Below are positions 49,295-59,110 of a stretch of DNA of 64,000 nucleotides, piece by piece. The notes under the pieces were generated by a model that saw nothing but the letters and a program-made list of their open reading frames with translations, was not told the DNA's origin and did no database searches. Position 1 is the stretch's first letter. Each line of letters starts with the position of its first letter. Both the position numbers and the translations under genes were made by a program. The DNA lies in the NCBI GenBank assembly GCA_001792895.1, contig MARA01000012.1, positions 186,001 through 250,000 of the forward strand, in the 5' to 3' direction. This stretch comes from Lentinus brumalis (taxonomy: Eukaryota > Basidiomycota > Agaricomycetes > Polyporales > Polyporaceae).

Positions 49295-49650
49295 GTTGGT
49301 GGGATGGCTCGTATTGCTGTTCGCACTCAGCTTGTCGCAAGCGCCCAAATCGAATTTTCCCGCCACCACCACCGTCCAGACGGCTCGGACGCGCAAACGC
49401 GATATCTCCCTCACTTTCCGTCCGTTTCTCGCCATTCTTCAACTGTTCGGCTCGCATAAACAACGCGCAGGGCACGGCACCGGTTTCACGCGGGTTTGCC
49501 GACTTCACCGGTCGCCTTTCCTGGCATCCTCTCGTGAACGCGTAAACCAACCCACGGGTGGACGGGTGGTCGAATAAGTTCAGGAACTGGAAGGGGGAGG
49601 TCAGGAGGGTTGGGCCGAGGGCACGATAGCTGTTGGAGAGCGGGCATCAG
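49295..49650 (+). repeat. Left arm of a fold-back inverted repeat
   Basis: About 350 bp that recurs in reverse complement at 50,050-50,395. The outer end shares TATTGCTGTTCGCACTCAGC. The inner end shares GTCAGGAGGGTTGGGC and GAGGGCACG. In the proper frame both arms encode the same peptide text, KRTESEGDIAFARPSRLDGG. Confidence 0.8.
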
Positions 49651-50049
49651 TCGCGGTATGTGTTGAACATACCTACCCCTTCCTCCAATATTGTCGAAGT
49701 CGTAAGACCCTCGCTTCTTTGCCCATACTCGCTCCCAAAGCTGTAGTATCACCATGTATTCATTGTAGCTACACAAAGATAACAACTTGGATCCCACACA
49801 TTCATGCTCCTGTTAGCGATCTGTATCTGTATCTGTAAACCTCGAAGCGAAGTCGATGATCATCGCTCTTATGTCCTGAGACTCCTGACACTGGCAATGG
49901 TCGTCAAAATGCATTTCAAGGCACGCACCCAAGCGTTCTCAACCGACATCCGATACAGAAACAGGGAGGGGGAAGAGAGAGAGAGGAGGAGAGATAGCTT
50001 GCAGTTGACTTGGGCATAGGTGAAGGAATATGGTACGTACACCAACCTG
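49651..50049. other. Loop between inverted-repeat arms
   Basis: About 400 bp, AT-richer, with no transposase-like frame. It ends with a GA-rich stretch (around 49,965-50,000). Confidence 0.5.
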
Positions 50050-50395
50050 TTGCTCTACGACAGCTACCGTGCCCTCAGCCCAACCCTCCTGACCGGCTTA
50101 ATCCACTTCCCGACGCTATCCGACGACCCATCGAGCCGTGGTTTGAATCGCGCGTTCACGAAGGGTCGCCAGGAAAGGGTAGGAATGATGTCGATGAAAT
50201 GGCACGAAACCAGTACCGTGCCCTGCGCGTTGTCTGTGCGAATCGAACGGTGCAAGAATGAAGAGAAACGGACGGAAAGTGAGGGAGATATCGCGTTTGC
50301 GCGTCCGAGCCGTCTGGACGGTGGTGGTGGCGGGAAAATTCGATATGGGCGCTTGCGACAAGCTGAGTGCGAACAGCAATAACTCGTAACTATGT
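50050..50395 (-). repeat. Right arm of a fold-back inverted repeat
   Basis: Inverted partner of 49,295-49,650, diverged by point changes and small indels, so the duplication is not recent. Confidence 0.8.
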
Positions 50396-51726
50396 GCATC
50401 GTGCACGACTATCTATCTCCTCGTTGGCAATGGAATTGTTACGTGACCGTCTGAGCAGGTCGCTCGACAACCTGACGGCTGACGCTTGTTTCGTCTGCTA
50501 GTGTGTACGTGATGGGGACAGCCTGACACTGACCAGTGACAGGACACGGTCCAGGGGGCTCGGACGTCCGGGAGTGTGCACCGGGCACTCGAGTACTCAT
50601 AGGTCGAGGTCGAGGTCGGTCGTCGAAGCGGGATTTTGGGAAGTAGGGGTTCGGAGAAGGGAATAGGGGAACGAGGATGAGAGGGCGAGAACGGGAGAAC
50701 GGGAGAAACGGGAGCAGGAAGGCACGGTAACAGGAAGGCACGAGAGAACGAGGGAAGTAGAGAACGAGAGAACGAAGGCACGGGCTGCGGGTCCTGTACC
50801 GGTGATCATACGACCCACCGTCACCCGTGCGACGTCGGCGAACAAGAAGAGCCTGCAGGAGGAGTCGCACGCATGCATTCTACTGAGTACAACATCGCAC
50901 GTCGTCAGATCTCGCGGAAGCCAGTGGACACTACCGGCCGGGACGCAAACTCGCAGCTCGAGACGACGGACCACGATGCAGGACCCAGGGGGGATTGAAT
51001 ATTGGATATCGGATATCGAGATGCGGAGCGGATTAGTACGTTTACTGGGGACACCGACTGTACGAGTACGAGTACGAGTACATTCATTTCGCGTGTGTGT
51101 TCGTTTGACGACAGCTTGAAGACCAGGAAGGAGGGGGATAAACAGCGGCGGGCGGAGGTGTAGTGTACCGATACCGACGTGCACTCGCAGACCGAGAGAC
51201 TGAGAGATTGAGAGACTGAGAGACCGACCGAATATAAGAAAGAGAAGGAAGGAAAGGATAATCGTTACGATGGGGTGATTCTACAGATGTTTGGGGAAAT
51301 TGGTAGTCGTGACATGGGAGACAAGAGACAGAAGACAGAGAACACGGAGAGATAAGGCAAGTGTGAGCGAGAGCGAGCGAGCGATGAGGGAGGGATGCTA
51401 TTACGGATTTCAAGGATTGGGGTAGGGGGTACGTAAGTCGTAAAGAGTAGAGGATAGCGAGAGAGGCGATGCGATGCGATGAGAGAGTGAGATAGCGAGG
51501 AGATATGAGGAGATGAGTTGAGAGATGAGTGTGTACAACAGCGGAAGGGGAGGGAGGAGATGAGTATGTTCGAGCCCAAAGGAGGATAGAGAAAGCAAGA
51601 AACGCAAGATGCAACAACCGAGACTGACCAACACCGCCTGTCCGTCCAAGCACGCACACGTCGCCCTTCCCACCGCCCACCCGCGCATCGCCTCCGCTTA
51701 GTGCGTGTTGACGTTAATGTTCGTGT
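50396..51726. repeat. Purine-rich low-complexity region
   Basis: From about 50,630 to 51,640 the plus strand is strongly A+G-rich. It contains simple repeats: GGTCGA units near 50,605, GGGAGAAC near 50,690-50,720, GAGTAC near 51,065-51,085 and GAGAGACT near 51,190-51,225. Minus-strand frames here are Ser/Leu/Pro-rich by composition only and were not called as genes. Confidence 0.65.
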
Positions 51727-52458
51727 TCATGCCGCGGCGGCAACAAGCTGGGACAGCCCGCTCTTGACGTACGTCGTGCCCTCGCCCGAGAGGCGGCGGC
51801 GAAGGTACACGCCCAGGGGCCGACCGCTGCCCCGATTGAGCAGCGTCGTGGCCACGAGCCGGCCGCGCACGTCCTTTGCGCAGGGCACGCTCGCCCCGAG
51901 CCCAGGCGGGACGCACAGGGACATGGTGTACGACGGGACGGAGACGCGGGTGCGTGTGCGGGCGGGCGGGAACGGGGAGAGGTCGTCCTGGTGCTGGGGC
52001 TCCGCGTCCGCGAAGGGGTCCTCGACCTCGGGTATGGGGATGACTGCGACTTTGGGGAGGTCCGGGGTGCGGGGGATGCAGACGGGGGTCGTGCGTTCTG
52101 CGGGGGCGGGCGGGGGAGGAGGGGGAGCGCGGCGGCTGGGGGTGGGCGACGGGCCCCAGGAGCCGGCTGACATGGTCGTGCGGCGGGGGCGGCTGGTGGA
52201 GGCTGACCGAATCCCGAGGCCTGTTGAGAGCCCTGTCGCCGTGCTGGTGCTTCCTGCACCCGAACCGGATGCGGGCGTTGTGCGGGCGACGGGCGCCGGC
52301 GCCATCTCATACGGGCGGCGGGGTGCGCAGACGTTGGGGATGCGGTTCCAGGACGCCTGGGCGGGGTTCATGAGGGACGATGAGTGGCCATAGCGGCTGG
52401 GTGCGCCGAATGCGCCGTGGATGGTGTGGATGCGGTGGGAGGGAGCAGCGGCGGCCAT
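51727..52458 (-). CDS. Pro/Ser/Thr-rich hypothetical protein
   Basis: Single exon, ATG at 52,458, 243 residues. The N-terminal two thirds are Pro/Ser/Thr/Ala-rich with a poly-Pro run (PPPPPPAP) and acidic VEDPFADAEPQHQDD, probably disordered. The last 70 residues (SVPSYTMSLCVPPGLGASVP, RGRLVATTLLNRGSG) are less biased. No signal peptide, TM segment or known domain. The start context is CACGTCTCCATGGCCGCC, a good Kozak-like site. Could be a structural or regulatory adaptor; not recognised. Confidence 0.65.
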   Translation of the reverse strand: MAAAAPSHRIHTIHGAFGAPSRYGHSSSLMNPAQASWNRIPNVCAPRRPYEMAPAPVARTTPASGSGAGSTSTATGLSTGLGIRSASTSRPRRTTMSAGSWGPSPTPSRRAPPPPPPAPAERTTPVCIPRTPDLPKVAVIPIPEVEDPFADAEPQHQDDLSPFPPARTRTRVSVPSYTMSLCVPPGLGASVPCAKDVRGRLVATTLLNRGSGRPLGVYLRRRLSGEGTTYVKSGLSQLVAAAA

Positions 52459-55400
52459 GGAGACGTGTGTAAGTAGGGGTTAGTCAGCGGCCTTGTGAGC
52501 GGTGAGAGACGTGAGTACGAGGAGAACGAGCACGACGACGACGAGGAGGACGTGAGGGAGCAGACGGGGACAGGAGCGGACTATATAGAAGCCTCTGGGC
52601 CGCTTGACAAGAGGCGCTGGCCGGCGGTGCTCCGGCTGATCCCGCCCCGACGCCCGACGTCCTCTGCACGGAACAACGAGCTCTCCGTACTCGCAGCCGC
52701 AGCGAACAGCAGCAAGCCCGAGCGCAGCGTCGGCACTCGACCACGAATGGCCTGGTTCGTCTGTGCAGCGTGCTCGCCCATGCGCTTTTCGTCTTCCCCA
52801 GCGTTCCCAGCTCCAACTTGAAGACCCTCTAGCCACTCTTGTAACACGCCCAGCAGCGCAAGACAGCGGACGACGTTATCTTTCGCCTCCTGACGTGCCG
52901 ACACCCATTCACGTACGTCCACAGCCCTCCCGGCGGCTCGCAACCTTCCCAAACACGCACAGCGTCTCGCACGGAACTACACAGTGACACAGCGGTGGCT
53001 CGCTCGCCGTCCTCTGCTGCCGCGAGCGGCGCACCAGTGGCACAACAGCATCCATCTTCGAACGGAAGCTTCGGCCCACCTGCGACGGCGCGCCATGGTC
53101 AGCTGGACCGTCCTGGGCGTCCCAGATATCGTGAGTCCACCCTCTTTTCGACCCTGCCATCCTGTCGTGTCTGTACCGCCTCCACATCCTATCGAGAACT
53201 TTCGCCACGTTAGGCTCGCTTCCTCGTCCTGCCATCTGGTTCGCGAGGGCGCTGTGAAACTGTGTCCGAGCACAGAGCCTGCATCTCGGACGTCCCAGGC
53301 TCAACGCGACTCTGATGAATGTGTCAGTAGTCTGAGTGTCGGTGTATCTGGTTCGCGAGGTGGCACTCTGTGGCGCTGCGACTGTGTCCGAGCACAGAGT
53401 CCGTATACGTACCCGTCCACCCGCGTGTGGCATCAATGCCCGGTACGAGTTTAAGAGTTCAAGAGGTTCCAGCGACTCTGAGCGTTGCGATACTGCATCC
53501 TGCATCCGCCACGGCCGGAGGAGGACGAGTTCGCATGCCCGATCGCCTACGGCAGCACAATCGCTGGATCTCCGCGCGCGGTGAGAGCGGCGGGAGACTC
53601 CCATAACCCCTTGTCAGACAGAACTTCGCTCTGTACAGTACAGTATCGCCGCTGAGCCAGAGTGCGATTGTGTTCTTGTTCTCCATCTCGGAGGCATTGC
53701 GAGCGAGGCGGGCTTCTCGAGCGTCAGCTCTGCGCAAAGAACAATGAGGGCGTCCGTCGTCCTGAGAACTTGAGAGTGGTTACGTCCGTAGCGGACGACT
53801 AGGTATGCGAGTTCCAATCCAGGGCGGGCCACGCTTGAAGGTACGGCAACGCCGCGAAGCCATCCCACTGACGTGCCTCGTGTCCTCCTGGCGTATTCCT
53901 GTGCGGCCCCGCGGCAATCACTGCCGTATGCTCACACGTTGCGCGAATGTTCGAGCTTGCTCTCTCGCCCACGCAGGTCGTGATGTCTTTGTCTTCGAAG
54001 CGGTGACGCTGCACGCCCTTCGCTACTCACACTCGGTCGTCTACCGAGTCTCATTGTGCTACATACCTTACACCTCAGAAGAATCTGAGTTCTGTCATTC
54101 CCAGCGTTGGGGATTTGTTGTGCCTTCGCGACGAGGCTCGACGGGCAATTGAGTCTGCTTGCAGGCTGAGGAATGTTCGAGCGCTTGCCCACGCAGGTCG
54201 TGAAGTCCGAGTCTTTGTCTCCGAAGTGGTGTCGCTGCACGGCGCACGCCCCTCAAATTCGCTCCTCTCAGTCGATCGTCTACCGAGTTTCATTGTGCCA
54301 ACTTTGAAGCTCTGTGGCTCGACGAGCGCATCCCTCAAGACTGATTCTGAGTTCTGCCGTTCCCAGCGGTTGGGGATATGTATGTTGTTCTGCCCCTCGC
54401 GACTGTGACTGCGACGAGGTACGTTCGGCGGTTGACAAATGAAATCGCTACCTCCACGTACGTGTACTCTACGCTGTTCATCGCCTTGACGATCGCGCTG
54501 CGGAGGGAAGCTTGTCGACTTTGTCATTGTCATCGTCGCGTGTGTGGTGCCCTTGGAGTCTGGAGCCGGGGCGTCTTGTATGCGTATTCCATCGCAGAGG
54601 AGCGCGGCTACTAGCTAGTAGCGATTGAACGTGAACGCTGAAGCTGAAGTGGCGAAGCCGTGCCTCATGTCCGTATCCTGTACACGACCGTGGTGATTAT
54701 TGTGATGCATAAGTACAGGTACTGGCACGGTGTGTCAGGGCACCTCCCTCGCCCGCGCCCGCCTGATCTCATTGTCTTCGAACCGGCGCCGATGCAGCAG
54801 ATTTCGAGCTTACTCGTGCTTCTCGCGATGTTTGGCGGTCAACCCGGGAGGCTCGAGTCTTTCGACCGTGGGCGAGCCCCACTGGCATAGTGACATTATC
54901 TTCTCTCCTGCTGCCGTTGTGGTCCCTGTCCGGGAAACACAATTCCCAGCGCCTCAACTCCGACCTTGTTGTCGTGCGCTCGCGGCTCGAAGCCTCGAAC
55001 CGCTGAACCTATTCATGATCACTGGTAAGGAGCCTCGCAGCACGTACACGGACATCGCCTTGACGATGGCACGCCTCGTTGTTGTTCGGGCGATACTCTC
55101 TCAGCCTGGGTTGTGGATGATGGTGGACAACGAACGTCGACACTGGATGTCAAGGGAGGCGCCCGCCGTCGTCATGTCGGGCAGTCGTTGTTGTTCTACA
55201 CATGACTTGTGCATTGTATGAGTACGAGTAAGAGATCGAACAATGAATGCAGCGGTTTGGTGTTCCTGCGAGGACTGAAAACAACGCACCACGGCTCGTT
55301 AATGAAGTGCTGTCCGAGGCAGAAAGTGTGAGCAAACTCGAGGATCATCAAGGCCAGCGCCGCGAAAGGGTCAGTACGCCATGCCTTGCGCAATCGCTAT

Positions 55401-56799
55401 CTTCCCTCATCTGCCTGCGAGTAAGTACATACCAAGTCCAAGTCCTTGCTATTCCGCACTCAGGGAGAGAGGGACGGACAAAAAATGGTACAGGCACTTG
55501 ATCAAGTCCGCTCGGGGAGTCGAACCCCGCACTGTCGCCTTCGAACTTCGAGGCGACGATGCCGGCCGCTTCGGCGTATATAGGGCTGACTGACTGAGGT
55601 GTCCAGGAGCTTTCGGATGTGTCTGGTTGGATAGGTGTCAGTAGGAGCTGTCCGCGTGCGCACCTTCCTTGCAATACGAGCGAGGAAAGAAGACCCTACT
55701 CATACGGACTAACCAAGACGAGCTGTAGGCCTCGGCGTTCTCGGATAAGATGTAACAGGTTTGACCCTCGAACGACAGAGGAGGGCCGAAAAGGCATGCC
55801 GCCAGTCCTCTGCGACTGCGACGAGGCGCACCCATCTTAAAGTCACGATTACTGGCACCGGGTGGATGTCGACCTGCGCTTGTGCTGGTGATCATCTTTC
55901 AGCCTTTTTTGAGGGACCATGGCGAGGAGGGGCAGCCTCGGAGGGATGAGCGGACGGTTGTGCTTGGCTCATGCCTGTAGAGTGTAGAGTGTGCACGTGG
56001 CGGCAACGTCGAGGCAGGGATGGCGGAGGAGGAGGCCGACCCGCTCTAAGTACTAGCCGCTGCCGATGATGGCGATTCGCCGAGGACCCGCTGTTGTGAT
56101 CGTGGAACCCGAGTCCGAGTCGCTTCGGAACTCCTCGGGTGAGTGTGATTGTGTCGACCGTCAACAGTGTGGGCCCCGAGTCTCCCTGTAGTGCGGATAC
56201 AGAACAGGATGTTGAGATGGATTGCCCAGGGGAGACATGCCCGAGTGATCCTGGTGCGGCCGCTGATTATGCACCAGTGACCCTCGCATGGCTCGAACCG
56301 GGATCTAGAGGCCATCCTTAGTGAGCTCGACTTGGAGCATCATGGACCTACTTGCGACGTACAAAGTACAGCACCGGCGGCGGCGAATGGGCGGGCACGC
56401 TGGAAGTTGTATCAATGGGACGCCGGACCCGGCGACGGTGTTCTTGAAATGTGGAAATGTGAGGATAATCGGGCGGATCCAAGTGTGTGCGCAATAGCAG
56501 CAGGACCGTTTTGCAGGACAGCTGGTGATTAAGTAGCTTTTGTGACAGCGGACGTACCTGGTTTCTCTGTAGGCTCTGCTGTTTGCAGACCTTCGGAAGA
56601 TCGTTGTTGTGAATGTCTGGAAACGTCAGTACACATTCTCCGCTAAGTAGTGGATGTGAGAAATTACGACGGACCAGTGCTTCGGAGTCGCTGTGAGAGT
56701 AAATGCGAAAGGACGCTTCAGACAATGGGTGCCACATACTGCTTACAAAACACGGGTATTCCCTCCAATAGATACATTCGAGTTATGACAACGACTCGT
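52459..56799. other. Large gene-poor stretch (4.3 kb) with local duplications
   Basis: No intact gene. Contains a duplicated motif at 53,236-53,280 and 53,350-53,402 (CTGGTTCGCGAGG ... GTGTCCGAGCACAGAG) and the tandem repeat at 53.9-54.4 kb. A tRNA-like 3' half lies near 55,500-55,565 (minus strand). Confidence 0.5.
53944..54423. repeat. Diverged tandem duplication (about 200-250 bp units)
   Basis: Unit 1 is at about 53,944-54,137 and unit 2 at about 54,170-54,423. Shared landmarks in the same order are AATGTTCGAGC, CCCACGCAGGTCGTG, TCGTCTACCGAGT, TCATTGTGC and CTGAGTTCTG, then CCCAGCG with TTGGGGAT. A weaker third partial echo may lie near 54,770. Non-coding as far as visible. Confidence 0.75.
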
Positions 56800-58239
56800 T
56801 CACGACGTCGACGTAGAAGACGCCGCCTTCACTTGCTCGATACGCCCATCCAGCAGGCCCAGGACGGTGTCCACGCCCTTCAGCACGCCCTCGTCGGGTC
56901 CGATCCCCGGGACGATCTTCGTGTGCGCAAAGTCGATCAGCTTGACGAGGTACGGAGGACCGACGCGCTTCTTCTCCGAGTCCGAGCTCTCTTCATTATC
57001 TTCCTCTTCATCTTCGTCGTCCTCATCGTCCTCTTCCTCCTCCTCGAGCCACTTGAGCCCCTCCCGAGCGCGCGCCCAGTCTGCCTCGTAGATGATCAGG
57101 AGGCTGCCCCCGACCATGCGCATGTGCACGTCCGCGAGCGCGGCGCGGATCTCCGCGATGTCCTCTCGGAGCGACTCCAGCACGGGCAGCAAGATGTCCG
57201 CGGGCAGGCCGGTCCCTTGCGAAGGCGTGGCATCTGCTGTCTCGCCCTCGGCGGAGGGCACAGTCGGTTCGGGTGGGGTGTCTGCGGCGAGCGGGAAGAA
57301 ACGCGCGATGCCGTCCGGAAGGTCGGAGACCTTGATCGACTTGCCGTAGGACTTCGGCGTGTTGACCGCGCTGCCAGTGGCGAGGTCGTATACCTGATGA
57401 GAGGGCATTAGCGTTTCGTTAAGTTATACATGAACGACTAGCGGATTGTCCGCCGGACGAAGGGCGCAGGCTGTCCAGCCGCATGTGTGACCCGTCCCAC
57501 CATCCCTGGACCACCGCGATATGGTTGCGCAAACAGGACTGTCATGCACATCCATGTTGACCTGCAGCCTACGCAGAGATGTCACGCGTCCGGAAGGGAA
57601 CATGAGGGCGGGCGACCGTGCTGTGTGTGGCGTGAGGCTACGCTGCCCGTGGAAAAGGCAGAGAGCGGCGGACAGTCCCCCGGACCAACGTCTTTGTGAG
57701 GGTATACTGGTGTGGGACGTACCTGGAATCCAGTCAAGCGTACGCCAGTCTCAAGCGAGGTAGTCTCGCGCGCGGTCTTCTCCATGCGTACACGCTTCTC
57801 CTCGCTCGCGCTGTCGTCATACAGAACAGTGCCGAGCTTCACGTCGAGGATGTTGGGCTTCAGGAAGGAATGCGACAGGTTCTCGAGCACTAGGGACTGT
57901 GCAAATCGCGAATCCCGCCAATAAGCCTCAAGCGCGATGGTCTCAGCTGAACCGAGAGTACTCATCTTTCTCCCCAGGAGCCTGTACGACCTTGAGTGGC
58001 TCGCCCTCCGCCTGTGGCTGGCTCTCGTCCAGTTTGCCCTCGAGGCGCAGCGTGCCGTAGAACTTGGGTACGTAGGGGCGCAGAGGCGCGAAGCTCGGGT
58101 CTCCGGTCACCGACTGGTAGAACGCGACCTCTGCGGCGAGCGCGGGTTTGATGAGCAGCGAACCGTCTTCGCTCGTCATAACTCCTGCGTGTCCGCCGAC
58201 CTGCGACTCGAGCGGGATTGCATGCTCTACAGCAGACAT
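56800..58239 (-). CDS. Inositol polyphosphate kinase (IPMK/Arg82 family)
   Basis: Exons 58239-57988, 57896-57723 and 57393-56800; 1020 nt, 339 residues. The family signature PxxxDxKxG is PNILDVKLG (residues 98-106), preceded by SLVLENLSHSF. Near the C-terminus are MVGGSLLIIYE and LIDFAHTK (the SSLL-like and IDF motifs that bind ATP-Mg). Between them is a run of Glu/Asp (about 25 residues) typical of an acidic insert in this family. These kinases phosphorylate IP3/IP4 to higher inositol phosphates and act in the nucleus and cytoplasm. The first intron donor was placed at GTACAG (57,987) because the more obvious GTACTC donor breaks the frame. Confidence 0.88.
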
Positions 58240-58508
58240 GATTGAACAGGGGGAGTGTAGGAGGGGTGGTGATGGTATCAAGCTAAGCCGTGGGCGTCCT
58301 TGTCCTCAGTCATCGCAGCTCGTATTTGTCTTCGCCCTGCCCTCGAGATCAGCAAATGCGGGCAGCTTTCGAGGATGTTCTCTTTTCCCAACGTCGTGAG
58401 CACAAGAGCAGAGTGTGAGCAGGATGACCATGACGGACAGGAACAAGTCGCAGCTCAATCCTGTCTGTTGCCGCCTAGGACTTCTTGACCTCTTACTTCC
58501 ATCTCACC

Positions 58509-58802
58509 ATGTCCACCTCACTCGCTCAGGAACACGCAGACAAGGTCTTCATCACCGTGACTCTCTCGCCGACCTCAGCACTGAACAGCGACCCCGACGG
58601 ACTGATCGTTCACCCCCTCATAACGCGTCTGGGCCGCGTCGGCGAGCTGCAAGACGTTCAGCTCCTCGGTGTCCCTCGAGCCAGCTGGGCTCACGCTCAA
58701 CGCGAGGTGCTGGACGCTCTGAACCAGCTGCAGGGCGTCTTGAGGGTGGATGTGCAGGACATTCCGAAGTTGAGGGCGAAGCGAGGCGGAGACGAATTGT
58801 GA
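58509..58802 (+). CDS. Hypothetical protein, 97 aa
   Basis: Single exon, ATG 58,509, good context (TCACCATGTCC). Sequence is mixed alpha/beta: KVFITVTLSPTSAL, IVHPLITRLGRVGELQDVQL, then a helix HAQREVLDALNQLQGVLRV and DVQDIPKLRAKRGGDEL. The balanced composition suggests a small folded protein. It starts 270 bp from the divergent inositol phosphate kinase start. No family recognised. Confidence 0.7.
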   Translation: MSTSLAQEHADKVFITVTLSPTSALNSDPDGLIVHPLITRLGRVGELQDVQLLGVPRASWAHAQREVLDALNQLQGVLRVDVQDIPKLRAKRGGDEL

Positions 58803-59110
58803 GGACAGTACGGAACTTGGAAGTACAGGTGCGTGCGCAAACTTCGCGATTGGGATATCGTCATTTATATCGCGCACAGTTAGTGTGTAGCATCCATACG
58901 TTGTCCTCCGGATCATTGATGAGAGCAACTTGCGCATCTGAGGCTGCTGAAGGGCCCTCTTGAATCACGAGGTAGGACCCTGGCAGTGGTACTTACGAGC
59001 TGTGCGCTCTCTGTCCGCTCCTATCATTGGAACTCTTAATGCGCGTCCATACACGACGATAAAGTGAGTCAACACAGACTTCTGTCATCGTTCATCCAGC
59101 TCAACACTGA
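58803..59110. other. Short intergenic region, nothing seen
   Basis: Contains a candidate donor AAAGTGAGT at 59,061-59,069, but the ATG before it (59,039) hits TAA first, so no upstream exon for the F-box gene could be confirmed. Confidence 0.45.

Noticed and set aside
50413..51688. Ser/Leu/Pro-rich minus-strand frames of up to 198 codons
   Set aside because: Their composition follows directly from the purine-rich simple sequence; no splice or start logic.
55500..55590. tRNA-like sequence on the minus strand (T-arm CGGGG-TTCGACT-CCCCG, possible anticodon stem)
   Set aside because: No 5' strand pairs with the 3' acceptor AGCGGAC and the anticodon loop is wrong in size; at best a 3' tRNA fragment.
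57890..57987. Apparent frame break between inositol phosphate kinase exons 1 and 2
   Set aside because: Moving the donor to GTACAG at 57,987 restores frame without any indel, so this was not listed as a frameshift.
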